From Malachius bipustulatus (lineage: Eukaryota > Arthropoda > Insecta > Coleoptera > Melyridae), in the NCBI GenBank assembly GCA_910589415.1, contig OU342639.1, forward strand, positions 11,106,268-11,170,267: a stretch of DNA of 64,000 nt. The letters are read 5' to 3'. Below the pieces are notes generated by a model, which saw nothing but the letters and a program-made list of their open reading frames with translations, was not told where the DNA came from and made no database searches. The position numbers and the translations under genes are program-made. This document shows positions 34,152-45,475 of this stretch, piece by piece; positions within the stretch are counted from its first letter, which is position 1; each line of letters begins with the position of its first letter.

Positions 34152-36255
34152 TGATATTGATATTGATATTGAGGGTGTCAGATGCGCTGCGACCTATTAC
34201 AGATCTATTGTGCCCCCTCGTCTCTGCTTCTTTGGAGTATATTCCCTTCATTGAAGCAGCCTCTCCAACACCGCTTTCCTTAGGAATTTCAGGATTTGAA
34301 GGGGATCAAGGCCGGGCAAAGCCCCCGCCGTTGAACTGGTGTTGGCCCAGAACATCGTTTCTTTCACGTTCTAGTGCTTCGCAGTTCATCAATAGGTGAC
34401 GAGGCGTCTCGTTTTCTTCCCTGTAGAGTCTGCAAACGCCATCTTTTTCTATACCAAGTTTCCTCAGGTGTTCATTGAGCTTGCAATGACCTGTTAGGAA
34501 TCCTGTTAGCATTCTGAGACTTCCTTTGTTGAGGGTCAGGAGTTTCCTTGACCTTTCTCGGTTAAAGTTCCCGAGGAGCTCCTTGGATTGCCTCAATCCT
34601 GAGAGGTTATTCCAATGGATTTCTCTCAGTTTTTCTACTTCCTTCCGAAGTTCTGCCTTGAAGAACGTGTCTTCGAGGCTACAGAATGGTTCTGGTCCTA
34701 TTAGGGTGTCGATGCTCCTTTTCTTGCCAATGAGTGGGCACGTTCATTTCCCTCAATCCCAGTGTGTCCTGGTATCCATTTGAGGTGAATTTTGTTCTCT
34801 CTGCCTAGTTTATTGAGTTTTTGTAGGCAGTTCCATGCCATTTTTGAGCTGATGATGATAGGAGAGCTTAGCGTCTTTATGGCTGCTTGACTGTCTGTCA
34901 GTATTGCTATTTCCCTATTTTTAAAGTTTCTGCGTCGAGGTTTATTTGGGCGCATATACTTCTATTGCGTACAGTTCGGCTTGAAGTATGCTTGGGGATG
35001 TTCCCATCGGCTCGGAGTAGTTGGTGCCTGGCCCATATAATACTCCTACCCCAGTTCCCTCGGTGGCCTTTGAGCCGTCTGTGTACCATCTTATTGTACC
35101 TTCTTTGAGAGTGTGAATGGATGTGTTGCTCCATTCTTCTTTCGTAGACAGTTCCATGATGAAGTTTCTCTTGAAGCTGAATTTCTTGACAGTTTTGTCT
35201 TTTGGCATTATCAGGAGGTTTTTACAGATGTTCAGGGGTTGATTCCCCTCGGTCCGTAGTCCCCCCCTGAACCCCATTCTTGACATTCTGAGTTGAGCCT
35301 CTGCGGCACTTCTCTCAATCACTAAGTGCAGTGGTGTGAGATCTAGAATTACTTCCAACGCTGCTGTTGGGCATGTTCTCATTGCTGCTGTGATGCAGAG
35401 ACATGCAAGTCTCTGGATCTTTTCGAGTGCTTTCCTCGCTGTTATTAGCTTGGTCCTCTGGTACCAGACGACCGCTCCGTATGTGATGATGGGTCTCACT
35501 AGCATGGTGTACATCCAACGTAAAATGGATTGGTTGCAACCCCATGCATTCCCCGCCATTCTCCTGCACACCATGAGTACGGATGTGGCCTTACTTACTG
35601 TTGCACTCAAGTGCTTGTTCCACATTAGCTTCTTATCCAGTGTTATTCCCAGATATTTTACTTCTTCCTTCCATTCTAACTCGACTCCATTTAAGTCGAT
35701 GGTTTTGAGGTTTGGAAGCTTGTTTTTTCTTGTGAATGGTATCTGTATAGTTTTTATAGGATTGATGTTGAGTCCTATTTCCTGGCACCAGTTCAAGGTT
35801 ATTTTTAACCCCCGCTGTACTATGTCGCAGAGTGTTCCTTCAAATTTTCCTCTGGCCATGATGACGATGTCATCGGCATACCCGATGCAGGTAATGCCGT
35901 TCTCGGTGAGTAACCCGAGGAGCTCGTCTACTACCAGGCTCCATAGGAGGGGGGATAACACCCCTCCTTGTGGGCATCCTTTTGTTGTTTTCACCTGGAT
36001 GGTGTCATCGCCCACTTTGGTTCCAATTATTCTTGTGGACAGCATTTGTTGAATCCAATAGGATGTTGTGCTGTTTATGCCTTTTTTAGTTAGGGCTTTC
36101 TTAATAGCATCGCAAGAGGTGTTGTCGAATGCTCCTTCTATGTCCAGAAAGGCGCAAATGGCCGTTTCCTTGTACTCCAGAGTGGCCTGAATCTTTTCTG
36201 CCAGCTCATACAGGGCGGTCTCTGTCGATCTGCCCTGTATTGCTTTGCCCTGCCC
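34152..36255 (-). mobile_element. family A non-LTR retrotransposon, copy 2, 5'-truncated
   Basis: Flanked by the perfect 15-bp duplication TTGCCTCAGTGTATT at 34137-34151 and 36256-36270. The 3' end (left on the plus strand) is a (TCAATA)n tail; the 5' end is truncated within the reverse transcriptase fingers. At 2.1 kb it is the longest copy here and the only one with the polymerase core. It is inserted in element B in the same orientation. Confidence 0.92.
34306..36255 (-). pseudogene. family A reverse transcriptase-RNase H polyprotein (C-terminal part)
   Basis: The minus-strand frame enters at GRSTETALYELAEKIQ, then motif A FLDIEGAFDNTS, motif B GCPQGGVLSPLLW, motif C GYADD (residues 56-59 of the 367-codon piece at 34942-36045), NPIKT, and the VKYLGITLDKKLMW thumb motif. 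RNase H follows: YTDGS (322-325) and AELYAIE (Glu 357). A frameshift near 34950 and another near 34700 break the frame; the rest continues as TDSQAAIKTL, GHTGIEGNERAHSLA and the tail domain, where the first Cys pair reads CRLY instead of CRLC. The motifs fit the LOA/R1/I superfamily. It converts element RNA to DNA at the target; this copy is inactive. Confidence 0.92.
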
Positions 36256-37040
36256 TTGCCTCAGTGTATTAGGAATATAGAGCTAGTATTGTCAAGTGTC
36301 GGTGCTTTTTCCGGTGTTCTGCAAGTGTTACTAGAACTCCTGCTTGAAGTTTTAGTTTTCTGAGTGCTCGTTTTATTTCAGCCGTATGAGCTTTGTTTTT
36401 TGGAGCTCTGGATGTTGCAATTATGTGAGACACGCTACTGCATTAGGAGAGATACCTAGTTTTTGTCTTTGGGCAGGCGCACCGCTTCCTAGTTTCCTTA
36501 GCAAAGTCCAAGCTTGACGGCTGGAGGTCTGCTAGCTCATACATTTCACTGTTTCCGACCATTTTTGTTGTCTTGGGGCATCAAGGCTAGGAAAAAGTTC
36601 AAAAACGATTTCTTGGTCTCCAGATTCAAGAAAGCTTCGGTAGAACTCCTCGCTGTTGCATGTCCAGCCAGGAATGTATTATATACGATATCCTTCTTTA
36701 GAGAATGTTTCCCATTTAGTCCATCTAGGAATTCTAGGACGTGGTGTAGTTGTTACGAGTGGGATTTGACTTCCCGCTGCTATTACGACTGGACGATGCT
36801 GACTGTGAGGGAAGTCGCACTGAACTTTTCGTGTTACTGGACGGGTGGTTTTTGTTGCTTCAGGATCATAAGCAAGGTGGCGGTTTTCATCTTCGTCCAA
36901 TTTTACCAGTGCGATGATACCATTTTCGTCACAATCTCTGCATTTCTATGCATTGTTCGTGGTAGCTGTTAAAATCTCCCACGTAGATTGCTGGTGTGGT
37001 TGAGTGTGCATCACTGAGGGTGGTCACGAAACGGTTGCCG

Positions 37041-38406
37041 CTCTCACCGTGTTGTATGACTTATATCAGCGAGCTACCTAAACATGATGACGTCATCCTG
37101 CTAATATTTTAAATACTCTGATGATGATGACGCATTGCTTCTAGGAATTCTAGGAATAAATCAATTTATCGTAATAATTCTAGACTGGGGGTCCAGAATA
37201 TTACTACTGCCTCGAATTGGATATATAAATGAACGACCTGAGGAAAAGTCTTCAGTCTTGAAATATAATTATTAAAGTGGTACTGGAAATTTTTAAATAT
37301 TGTGTTTACAAATAAATTTTATGTTAAATAAGTAATTAATGTAAATATGTGAAAATGACTATAAATACTGTATCAATGCACGCACACCCTTCTAGGATAG
37401 TTCTTTCTTATCACTGTTTTGTTACATTGACGATACGTAATAAAGTAATGTCTCGATTTAATGAGAGATATAAAAAAGATCTAACAGAAGACAAGTTACT
37501 ATCTCATAATTTATGACAGGGCATATATTATTTTGCTAGTTTGAATGATTTTCTTTGATGCCCAAGTCTCGATATATACAATATAAATAAATTGAATGTA
37601 CCTATTATAGGATGTGATGAGATTTATTCACTTGTTAACGGTTATTATCTTAACATTAACAATTGAGAGAAGGATTTATGTGTTTCGCGAGCCATTCTTT
37701 ATTGCCTGCGCCGGTCAGACATCATCAAAACTTCTTTCTGCATTCTAGAGTTAATTTTTTACTTAATTTACGACGAACTTTATGGGCAGCAACTTTGAAT
37801 ATTGAATATTGAACTATGTGCGTATTGAAACATGAGAGTGAAGGCTGAATGGGACGAATCTAATAAAGATGTACGGCGCGAGTATTGGTGCAATTTTTAA
37901 ACTTGGCTAAAAGATTTGAAAGCGTAAAACGATTTTGGGAATAATATTAAATCAAAGTGATACCGAAAGAGACGATTGACGTCACAATAAAATTATGCAA
38001 ATCGCGATTTTATCCAAAACCGCTAAAAAATGTTTCATTTATAAAACATATTCCGAAATCGTATTATCATAGCATTTTTATTCTCCTCGTAGTAGGAGGA
38101 ATACTTTCTCTGGAGCCGCTTTATACATTTATTCATGAACTGCATCCTTACACATTTTAACAGTATTACGAGTACTTCACCAACTATGGATACATTTCAC
38201 TTGTCTCACATAAATTATAAAATTATTGAATTAGAAATTGAAATTTTAATATTCAAAACTTTTAGATTTCTAATTATTAAGAAAAAAGGTTTTTTTGATT
38301 AATTTTTTATACCTACCTACTAGTTAGGAGGATTAGATATAAATTTATTTTCACCCTTTGTCATTTTATTTAACTAATCAGAATGTGGAGCTAAATACTC
38401 CGCCAG
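37041..38406. other. no recognisable gene
   Basis: AT-rich DNA. The 67-codon plus-strand frame at 37957-38160 has no domain. A TGATGATGACG-type direct phrase recurs near 37085 and 37120. Confidence 0.4.
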
Positions 38407-38880
38407 TCACTCATAGTGACGGTATATAATGTTTTTTTTTTCATTGCTACTTAGTATTGAATTTATCTGACGTGAAGCCATCCGCTTTCGAGAGTTCATC
38501 CTGCTTTTCTTTATGGTGGATCTAAGTCTCCTTAATTTATTGTAAAGGAGCTCGTCCCTTGTCCAGGATTTTCTTTGTTTGGGATCTTTCTTTGTCCACC
38601 GTGAAAGTCCAGACCTGGACGTCGAAGCAAAGACAGCGCTAAAGCACTTAAGGCAGTACTCTAATCGCAGGGGCATCTGCATTTACATTATCACCGTTAC
38701 TGGTCCCAACGCCATCACTATACCAATCATGGCCAGCACAATTCACATGTACCAGTCTAGGCCAATTCGCATAATTCGCATAGAACTGCTTCGAATTGGA
38801 TCTCCAGAGACGCATCTCTGGATTTTCCTTGATGATGTGTAATGTTGTTCAACAGTCATCGGTTCCTCTGAACTGTCCCC
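38407..38880 (-). pseudogene. possible THAP/P-element-type protein fragment
   Basis: The minus strand contains a TVEQHYTSSRKIQR-like phrase near 38850 and, in the 91-codon frame at 38407-38682, a basic helical stretch with ELLYNKLRRLRSTIKKS. A short tail after a (H)YTSS phrase followed by a basic coiled coil is reminiscent of the linker after THAP domains in P-element-like transposases. No C2CH zinc motif is visible, so this is a weak call; an unrelated chance frame is possible. Confidence 0.2.
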
Positions 38881-39009
38881 GTCTTCTTGCCAATTCTTGC
38901 AAAACGATTTCTGACACGCCCGTCAACTTGAGGCGTCTTTTTCGTTATTTTTCACCGCCCTGGGGTAGAATGTTATTAAGCATTACGATGCATCGAACGT
39001 GATATTGTT

Positions 39010-39640
39010 ATTTATGGCAAAAATCCACCAATCGATAGCAAAGCACGAAATTTGACGAAATTCATAGTTCCTCAGTTGGGACTTTGAATACGACGATTCC
39101 GAAACTGAAAGCCATTTTTCTCTATCACTCGACGTTCTTGAGATATAGCCGTTCAAAGTTAAAAATAGCGATTTTTTGACTTTTGAAAATTTTTATTTTC
39201 GTTTTTTGAGAAAATTAAGCTTTTCACGGTCCAACTTGATTGTTTTCTAGACTCGTATTGCAGTAAGCTGCGCTCAAACGAAATTACTTTCAATTCTAAA
39301 GTCATTGATTTTTTCATGAAAATTTCGAAAACCTACCAATAGCACATTTTTCGAGAAATTTCTTCTCTGGGATTTTGATGAAAATCACTCGTCAGACGAT
39401 AGAAATTGAGAGAAGTTCAAAACTGTTATTGATTTTACTGTAGGTATCCCTGTTTTTGCGAGATAGATGGCAGAAAAAATAGTTTTTCCAGAGAGGTTTT
39501 TGGTGCCGATTTTCTCAAAACGATTTTTTGACACGATTTTTATCGAAGCCCCTTTTGCGTTTTTTTTCCACGTCCAGTCGTCCAATGCAATATAACATGC
39601 GATTACCGGAGCTACACATTATTGCTTTATGACAAAATTC
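39010..39640. repeat. tandem duplication, unit 1 (about 620 bp)
   Basis: Shares with the next unit, in order: ATTCCGAA.CTAAAGG/GAAAGCC, CTCGAGATAT-type words, GCGATTTTTTGACTTTT, GAGAAAATTAA, GACTCGTATTGCAGTA, CTCGTCAGACGATAGAA, CGATTTTTTGACACGATTTT, CCACGTCCAGTCGTCCAATG and GCGATTACCGGAGCTACACA. The minus strand carries a 66-codon frame at 39385-39585. Confidence 0.9.
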
Positions 39641-40260
39641 GACTAAATCCATCGTAAAAAAGCTTTTAGACGGATTTTTTCTCAGTTAGGGCATTGAAAA
39701 TTGGATGGATGGTGGCAATTCCGAACCTAAAGGCGATTTTTTCCCGAGCGCGACTCTTGTGCTCTCGAGATATAAACGTTCAAAGTTGAAACAATTGCGA
39801 TTTTTTGACTTTTCAAAATTTTATTTACGTTTTATGAGAAAATTAAACTCTTCACTGTTGAACTGAATTGTTTCTCCGACTCGTATTGCAGTAGGTAAGC
39901 TGTGTTCAAACTGTGTTCTAATTTGGGGATATTGATTTTTTTCATGAAAATTTCTAATACTAGTGTACCTACATTTTTCGAAAAATTTCTTTGCCATTTT
40001 GATGAAAATTACTCGTCAGACGATAGAATTTGAGAGAAATTCAAAACTGCGATAGATTTTTCTGTAGGTACACCTGTTTCTGCGAGATAGATAGCAGAAA
40101 AGTAGTTTTTCCAGAGTATGTTTTTGGTGTCTATTTTTTCAAAACGATTTTTTGACACGATTTTTCTCGAAACCCCTTTTGCGTTTTTTTTTCCACGTCC
40201 AGTCGTCCAATGCAATATAACAGGCGATTACCGGAGCTACACATTATTACTTTATGACAC
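39641..40260. repeat. tandem duplication, unit 2 (about 620 bp)
   Basis: Second unit of the same repeat, somewhat diverged from unit 1. It keeps a 68-codon minus-strand frame at 40009-40215 aligned with that of unit 1 (KKNAKG, KIVSKNRFEKI, FSAIYLA, VLNFSQ and LSSDE in common). Frame retention over one pair of copies is weak evidence for coding. Confidence 0.9.
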
Positions 40261-40997
40261 AGTAAAAAAAATTAATTACATAATCCCATTTCTTATCGAA
40301 CTATTCGCAATCATTTTCATACCACCCTCGTATAATATATGTATATGTATATGTATGAATAACGTAGGTACGTGTGTAAATAATATGGCTTGCACGTGGG
40401 TACGTGCAAGGTAGACAGGTACCTACTTACTACTTACTACCTACTTAGGCCCGACCACGTGTTAAGGTCGCGAAGTCAAGACACTTTCCGGGAAGGAAGC
40501 GCGAACCCTACACGACATGAAGTTGGAGATATGCACACGCACACCTGATCGACATAAGTCTTTGCTTTCGAAATCTTAGCAAGTTATGTTATTGGTATTT
40601 CAGTTGTTTACCCTCCGTGACCTGCCACATCCTCCTTAAAAGCATTTCCTTTTCCTATTTTAGGAATATTCCGTCCTTTCCGTACTCGTTCTTATTTCCT
40701 TATAGCATTAACTTTCTTCATTCCAGTTCGAGTTAATTAATTTGTTATTGACAGAGGCAGAACGTGCGAAAATCACATCGCGTTTTGTTTATCGTTCGTT
40801 AATTTGTATTTACTCTCTTTGGAAAATAATTTAACTGAATAAATTTTCTGAAAATTTCATTCTAGTTTGGCAGAATGGTTGGAGAAATGTTGAAAACTAC
40901 TACACAGCAAGAGTAGTGGCGTTTCCTAGTATGAATAAAATAAACCAATTAGAAAAGTGGTCAAACATAGTACCTACCTAATTTAGTCATATAATAA
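40261..40997. other. no recognisable gene
   Basis: A (GTATAT)n-like patch near 40340, a TACGTGCA/TGCACGTGGGTACGTGCA palindromic patch near 40390-40410, and a (CTTACTAC)n-like patch near 40424-40446. A short GC-richer block follows at 40450-40550. No frame of interest. Confidence 0.4.
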
Positions 40998-41240
40998 TGT
41001 TACGGTCTTACACCTTATTAATTCCAATTAAAGGTCCTATAAAATTATTTAACACTAGTATAACCTATATAACAATAATCTCCAAATCTAAATAATCAGC
41101 TGTCCTCTTATTTTCACACAGATACTATTAACAACTATCCTCTTTCACTTCACTCTGTTTTCTAACTCTCTTCCTTAATCCTTACTCTATATGGTACTTC
41201 AGCTTTCCTTCGCTTCCAAACTACAACAGACTATCTTGGC
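40998..41240 (+). repeat. LTR-like repeat X, copy 3 (5' part)
   Basis: Starts ATGTTACGGTCTTACACC, as in copy 1 at 10038, and continues with CTTTCACTTCACTCTG, TTTTCTAACTCTCTTCCTT, GGTACTTCAGC and CCAAACTACAAC. The 3' half of X is absent; sequence of a non-LTR fragment follows directly. Confidence 0.55.
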
Positions 41241-41935
41241 TATTGGTAATGTATCCATGTTCTTCGGTGCGGTGCAGTCTCTCTTGAAGGTTTGCAATCA
41301 GCTTCTTCCTAATCAGGAAGAATCAGGACACTCGCATAGGATGTGAGTTGTTGTTTCATCATCCCCCAAGCTCAGGCGGCATTCAGCGCTGTTCGCTAAA
41401 CTCATCCTGTGCAGATGATGGTTCAGGTTGCTTGTTAAAGGCCTTCGAATGGTCCAATCTTGGTAAGTTTTGACAGTACTGGACTCTTCCCTCTCAGCCC
41501 AGTTGCGTATTGTTTTGGCAATTGGTGATATGCCAAATGCTGGTTCTGGTCCAATAAATTCGGATTCAGCATCTTTCTTAGCCATCAGAGAGCATGCCCA
41601 AGAATCTAGTTGACAGTTGCAGACCAACTTGGACTTGCAGTGGCTGGAGCTAAGGGCTTTAAGAGCCGCTTGGCTTTTTGAAAATGTCTTTATTGATCTA
41701 CGTTGGCAGTGCATTTTTCCTGCATCTGCGCATAGATTTCGGTCTGGAAAGTTGTTGCGTGAAGACTCAGCCTCGAGAAGACTCTTCTTCCAGCTACCGT
41801 TACACACCCCAGCACCAGTTCCTGTGGATGTCTTAGATCCATCGGGAAACCATCTGAAATCTGTTGTTAAGGAGTTCATTTCTGTTTTCCGCTAACAGGA
41901 CAAGGTATTAATAGGCCCTTCCTTTCTGACAGTTT
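41241..41935 (-). pseudogene. RNase H and C-terminal domain of another non-LTR element
   Basis: The minus-strand frame at 41313-41879 (188 codons) begins near WFPDGSKTSTGTGAGV (the WFTDGSK start of RNase H, with Thr changed to Pro), keeps a SQAALKALSS block, then WACSLMAKKDAESEFIGPEP, LHRMSLANSAECRLSLGDDE and HILCECP. This is the RNase H plus Cys-His tail plan of family A, but the sequence is from a different family. The AELxAI and GHxGIxGN blocks are lost to an internal deletion. Directly abuts repeat X. Confidence 0.8.
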
Positions 41936-43565
41936 TCGAAAGAACTTGAATATTTCCGAAGTTCATTTAAGCGATAAACGTCTATCTGATTGCTACAATT
42001 ATTGTCAAAAATTTGACAAAAATCTGTAGCAATAATAAATAATAAATAGGTCAACTTCAAGATGACCCAGAAATATTAAATGAAAATAGCAAATGATATA
42101 GAAAGTTTTACTTTTGAATTTTGCTGTTCGCAGGAACCAAACCAAACACCCAGTATATGCGATAGATAATTATTGTTTGATTGATGGATGATGATCGTAG
42201 AGAGATTCTCTTCGTATAATCGAGCGTGGTCTTTTGATATTTATGATGACTCTATTTTATCTTTAATTTCTTTAGAATGCATGTAGATTATGAAACAACA
42301 AGAGGGGGAGGGAGTAGCATCATCAGGGAGAGCGCTGTAATATAATAAATCATTGTTAACGAGAATAATTAAGTTAGCTCGTTATGATGATGTAAAGCAC
42401 CTGAACAGTGTTGCGAATAATTTCGACATAACATAAAAATCAGTGAGATGAATTTTTTCTCGGTTTTACTCATCGTCTCGTGTAGTTTCTCGAATTGTTA
42501 AGATTAGCATACTAATTTAGACAGCAATTGTAATTTAGCAATTAAAATGGAAATTGTAGGAGATAAAAAAACATACCTACCCCCCAGAAAACAATAACTT
42601 TTCTTTATGACTTTTTAACTGTTTTAATTTCTTTTAGATGATGCTTGGGAAATTAATTATTTTCAGAGAATGAGAAATACTGGTAAGATACTGCGGTAAG
42701 AAATGAAGGGAAACTTTCAAATTTATGTTGTTCGGGAACTATTTTTACATTCCGCTACTGTCTTCACCATGCACCCTAGTTCATTATTTGTCAAATAAAA
42801 AACTACCAGCTTTTTCTCTGACGACATCCCACCGTTCCAGATGTTGAATGTTACATTCTCTTAATTTAGCAGAAATTTCGATTGTTTAGCAGCTTAGTTT
42901 TGTTTATTTTTAAAACAAATTCGTCCACTTTTTCTACGACATGTACCCATTTACCTCTTATAATGTATCCACCATATTTATCGTTTAACTTTCAGGCCCA
43001 CTATGACAGACTTATCTAGGATTAAATTTCTTTACTCATTTAATACCGAGCGCTCAGGATAAGTAAATCTTTTAATTTTTTTTATAAATCTGGAAATATC
43101 TTTTATTCTATTCTTATAGTTAAATAAATAGGTACACTTACATATACAGAGTGCTCACATTGGTTAGAACTTTCGCGAAAAAGGCACCTTCTAATCGAAA
43201 TAACTCACATAAATGTCTATTATATTGTAACTTTTTTGTTTTTACTTGCAATCATTTCTTCATTAAATTGGTGAGAACATTCATTTGTTGACGGAATTTT
43301 TAATTTATCCCTGAACAGGGAAAGGTATAAAATTCCTTCGGTTAGTTAAGGGAATCTTCTTATGTATTTTGTGGAATTCAAATACTCCACAGTAGGCTGG
43401 CAACATTGTGTCTGGACCGATGGTGCAAAAAAAAACTTTTACTGAGAAAGTTGATCAGCAGCACAGACAGAATGGAGTTTTCGGTTTTCTGATCTCGAAG
43501 GAAGAAATCCATTACTCTCTCTGGAAATATCAACAATTGTAGATTGAATTAAGTATAAGGTTCTC
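41936..43565. other. no recognisable gene
   Basis: AT-rich DNA. TACAGAGTGCTCACATTGG near 43145 resembles a variant terminus of the TACAGGGTG repeats without a visible partner. Confidence 0.4.
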
Positions 43566-43949
43566 ATGACCCCTCTTTCGCTCAACAACTTCTACGTCCA
43601 TGGACTTACAAGACCCTACTTATCAGCGTTGGATTCTCCAGAGTTTTCTTACAAAAAAAAGGTGAATATTCGAAATTTCCCACAGTTTTTAAGTAAATTG
43701 AGTCTAAACTTCATCATACCGCAACAATATATGAGCTCATTTTTTCGATATTAAGTGTTATTTTTGGATATAAAATAATAATTTAAAAATGTTTAACTCG
43801 AAGCTGGTCAAGTGCACAAGGGTGCGTAAACCATTAATAAAGAAGAAGAAGATAACTTTTTAGTAAGAAATCACCAGGGAATCCAACGCTGATAAGAAAG
43901 GTCTTGTAAGTACATGGGTGTAGAAGTTGTTGAGCAAAAGAGGTGTCAT
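43566..43949. repeat. inverted repeat, 384 bp
   Basis: The left arm (43566-43655) includes CTCAACAACTTCTACGTCCA, GACTTACAAGACC and ATCAGCGTTGGATTC; the right arm (about 43860-43949) holds their complements GAATCCAACGCTGAT, GGTCTTGTAAGTAC and TAGAAGTTGTTGAGC. Arms of roughly 90 bp with several mismatches surround a spacer of about 200 bp. No TACAGGGTG ends are seen, so it may differ in origin from the other palindromes. Confidence 0.8.
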
Positions 43950-44529
43950 ATATCCTCTATCGACGCCACTGATGAATTTTTCTCGCAAATGTCTTCATTT
44001 TGTTTTCTTCAAATTATATTAAATAACCTCTTGGCATAAAATTAAAATATTGAGAAATGCGGCGAAAAAAAATTCCTACACAATGTATCTTTTTTTCAAG
44101 CTTTTCAGAATATATGTTTATGATGGGAACTTTTATTCCTTACAGCAGGTCTTCTATAAACTAGTGAAGTACTGCTTCAAAAAATTGACTCACCCTGTAT
44201 AACCGCAGTTCAATTGTAATCTGCGTTTAATTGCGAGCTTCAGCATTATTAGAGGTCAAGTTATTTTTTTTTGGGTAAAAATAAAAATTGTATTCTTTTC
44301 TAAAAAACACAATAAGTTGAGCCATAAAGGGGTTCCTTTTGTGCTACCATGTGCCGTAGAGGAAAAATTGAATTTGCGTTTTCAAGAAATCAAAAAAAAA
44401 TAATAAGTGGCTACCTCGGTGGCTACCTACTTGTAAGAAATCCAATTAAAATCTAAAATTTTTACAATTGATATTTTCTTTCTATGATGCACATTGGCAG
44501 CATACTTAAGCGAAACACTTACGTTATGT
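43950..44529. other. AT-rich, no gene
   Basis: Contains a lone CACCCTGTATAACCG terminus near 44191. Nothing else is supported. Confidence 0.4.
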
Positions 44530-45180
44530 TAAGAAAAAATGAATAGGCGAACTAACTTCGTAAAAAAATCTTATTTTTCTACTTACAAATCGCAAATTCC
44601 CAAATTCGTTTTTCCCTCCGTTTTCGAGAAAAAGTGAAAAGGCGGACTAAATAAAATTGTAAAAGAATCATATTTTTTGTCTTTAAAAACCGCAATATGT
44701 TTCTCTCTGCGGCTCATGGCAGCACAACCGGAACACATAACGCCACAACTGGTGGAGATTTTGAAAAAAATGAATAGAGGGACTAATAGTAAAAAGGTCA
44801 TATTTTTGTCATTAGTCACATAACGCCACAACTCACGTTTTTGAGAAAAAATTGAAAAACTAAATTGTAAAAAAAAATATTTTTGTCTACAAAAACCACA
44901 ATTCACCAAAAAGAAATTTGTCTGCAGCACAAAAAGAGCACATTACGCCACAACTGGTGAAGTTTTTGGAAAAAAAAGGAAGAGGGGGACTAAATAGTGA
45001 AAATAAATTATTTTCACTCACCAAAAAAAGCTTCCATTTTCACAAAAAAAAACCCATTACTTTCACAAAACTTGCACTTTGAAGAAGAAAAAAAAAGGAC
45101 GCCAACTTCGTAAAAAGGAAAACAAATAATTTAAAATTTAAAAAAAGAGCACCACATGAATTTATTCATTAATACAACTC
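44530..45180. repeat. degenerate tandem repeat, A-rich
   Basis: Phrases recur irregularly: ATAACGCCACAACTGGTGGAG (near 44738), ATAACGCCACAACTCACG (near 44820) and ATTACGCCACAACTGGTGAAG (near 44943), each in a context of GGGACTAA(A)TA and TATTTTTGTC words. Spacing is roughly 80-125 bp. Minus-strand frame 44583-44930 is an artefact of the repeat. Confidence 0.65.
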
Positions 45181-45475
45181 CAGGACATTGCAGCAAACTT
45201 TTTATCTGAACATCAAAAATAGTGGTGCTAACTTCGTGCACTTCTGATAAGATAAATGATTTCCATCAATGACTTGAATTTTTTTTATTGGCCATATCGA
45301 CCTCTTAATTCCCAAACAGGAACTCCATTGTAGATTTATTGTTTGCGTCAATGACTTTTTTTTGTGAACCGTTTCAGAGTCTCCTAATTATTTCGTAGTT
45401 TTCTCGTTTGCAAATCCAATAGGCAACAAACTGAAAATTTTCAAAATTGGAAAGACAAAAAATATATTTTCAATA
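45181..45475. other. no recognisable feature
   Basis: AT-rich spacer between the degenerate repeat and the next palindrome. Confidence 0.4.

Larger units (their letters stand above)
33540..37040 (-). pseudogene. old non-LTR element B with endonuclease and reverse transcriptase, split
   Basis: Read on the minus strand: YVGDFNSYHEQ (near 36990), the GDFNSHH motif of apurinic-type endonucleases; HRPVVIAAGSQIPL and RPRIPRWTKWETF (36700-36850) from its end; a linker with ISPNAVASHIIAT- and SRAPKNKAHTAEIKRAL-like phrases (36340-36460). After the family A insertion come RRWLAEFFTDNQTGNVPKDLK, IIAILKPGKPANSPKSY (34030-34130) and MPDTKSKEYGYAVDWAT (33590-33640), where the catalytic YADD reads YAVD. 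Frames change repeatedly and stops are common. A jockey-like clade is suggested by order and phrases. It is clearly older than the element inserted in it. Confidence 0.8.

Noticed and set aside
35336..36052. Plus-strand 238-codon frame
   Set aside because: Antisense shadow of the family A reverse transcriptase on the minus strand.
36514..36972. Plus-strand 152-codon frame
   Set aside because: Antisense of the endonuclease region of element B.
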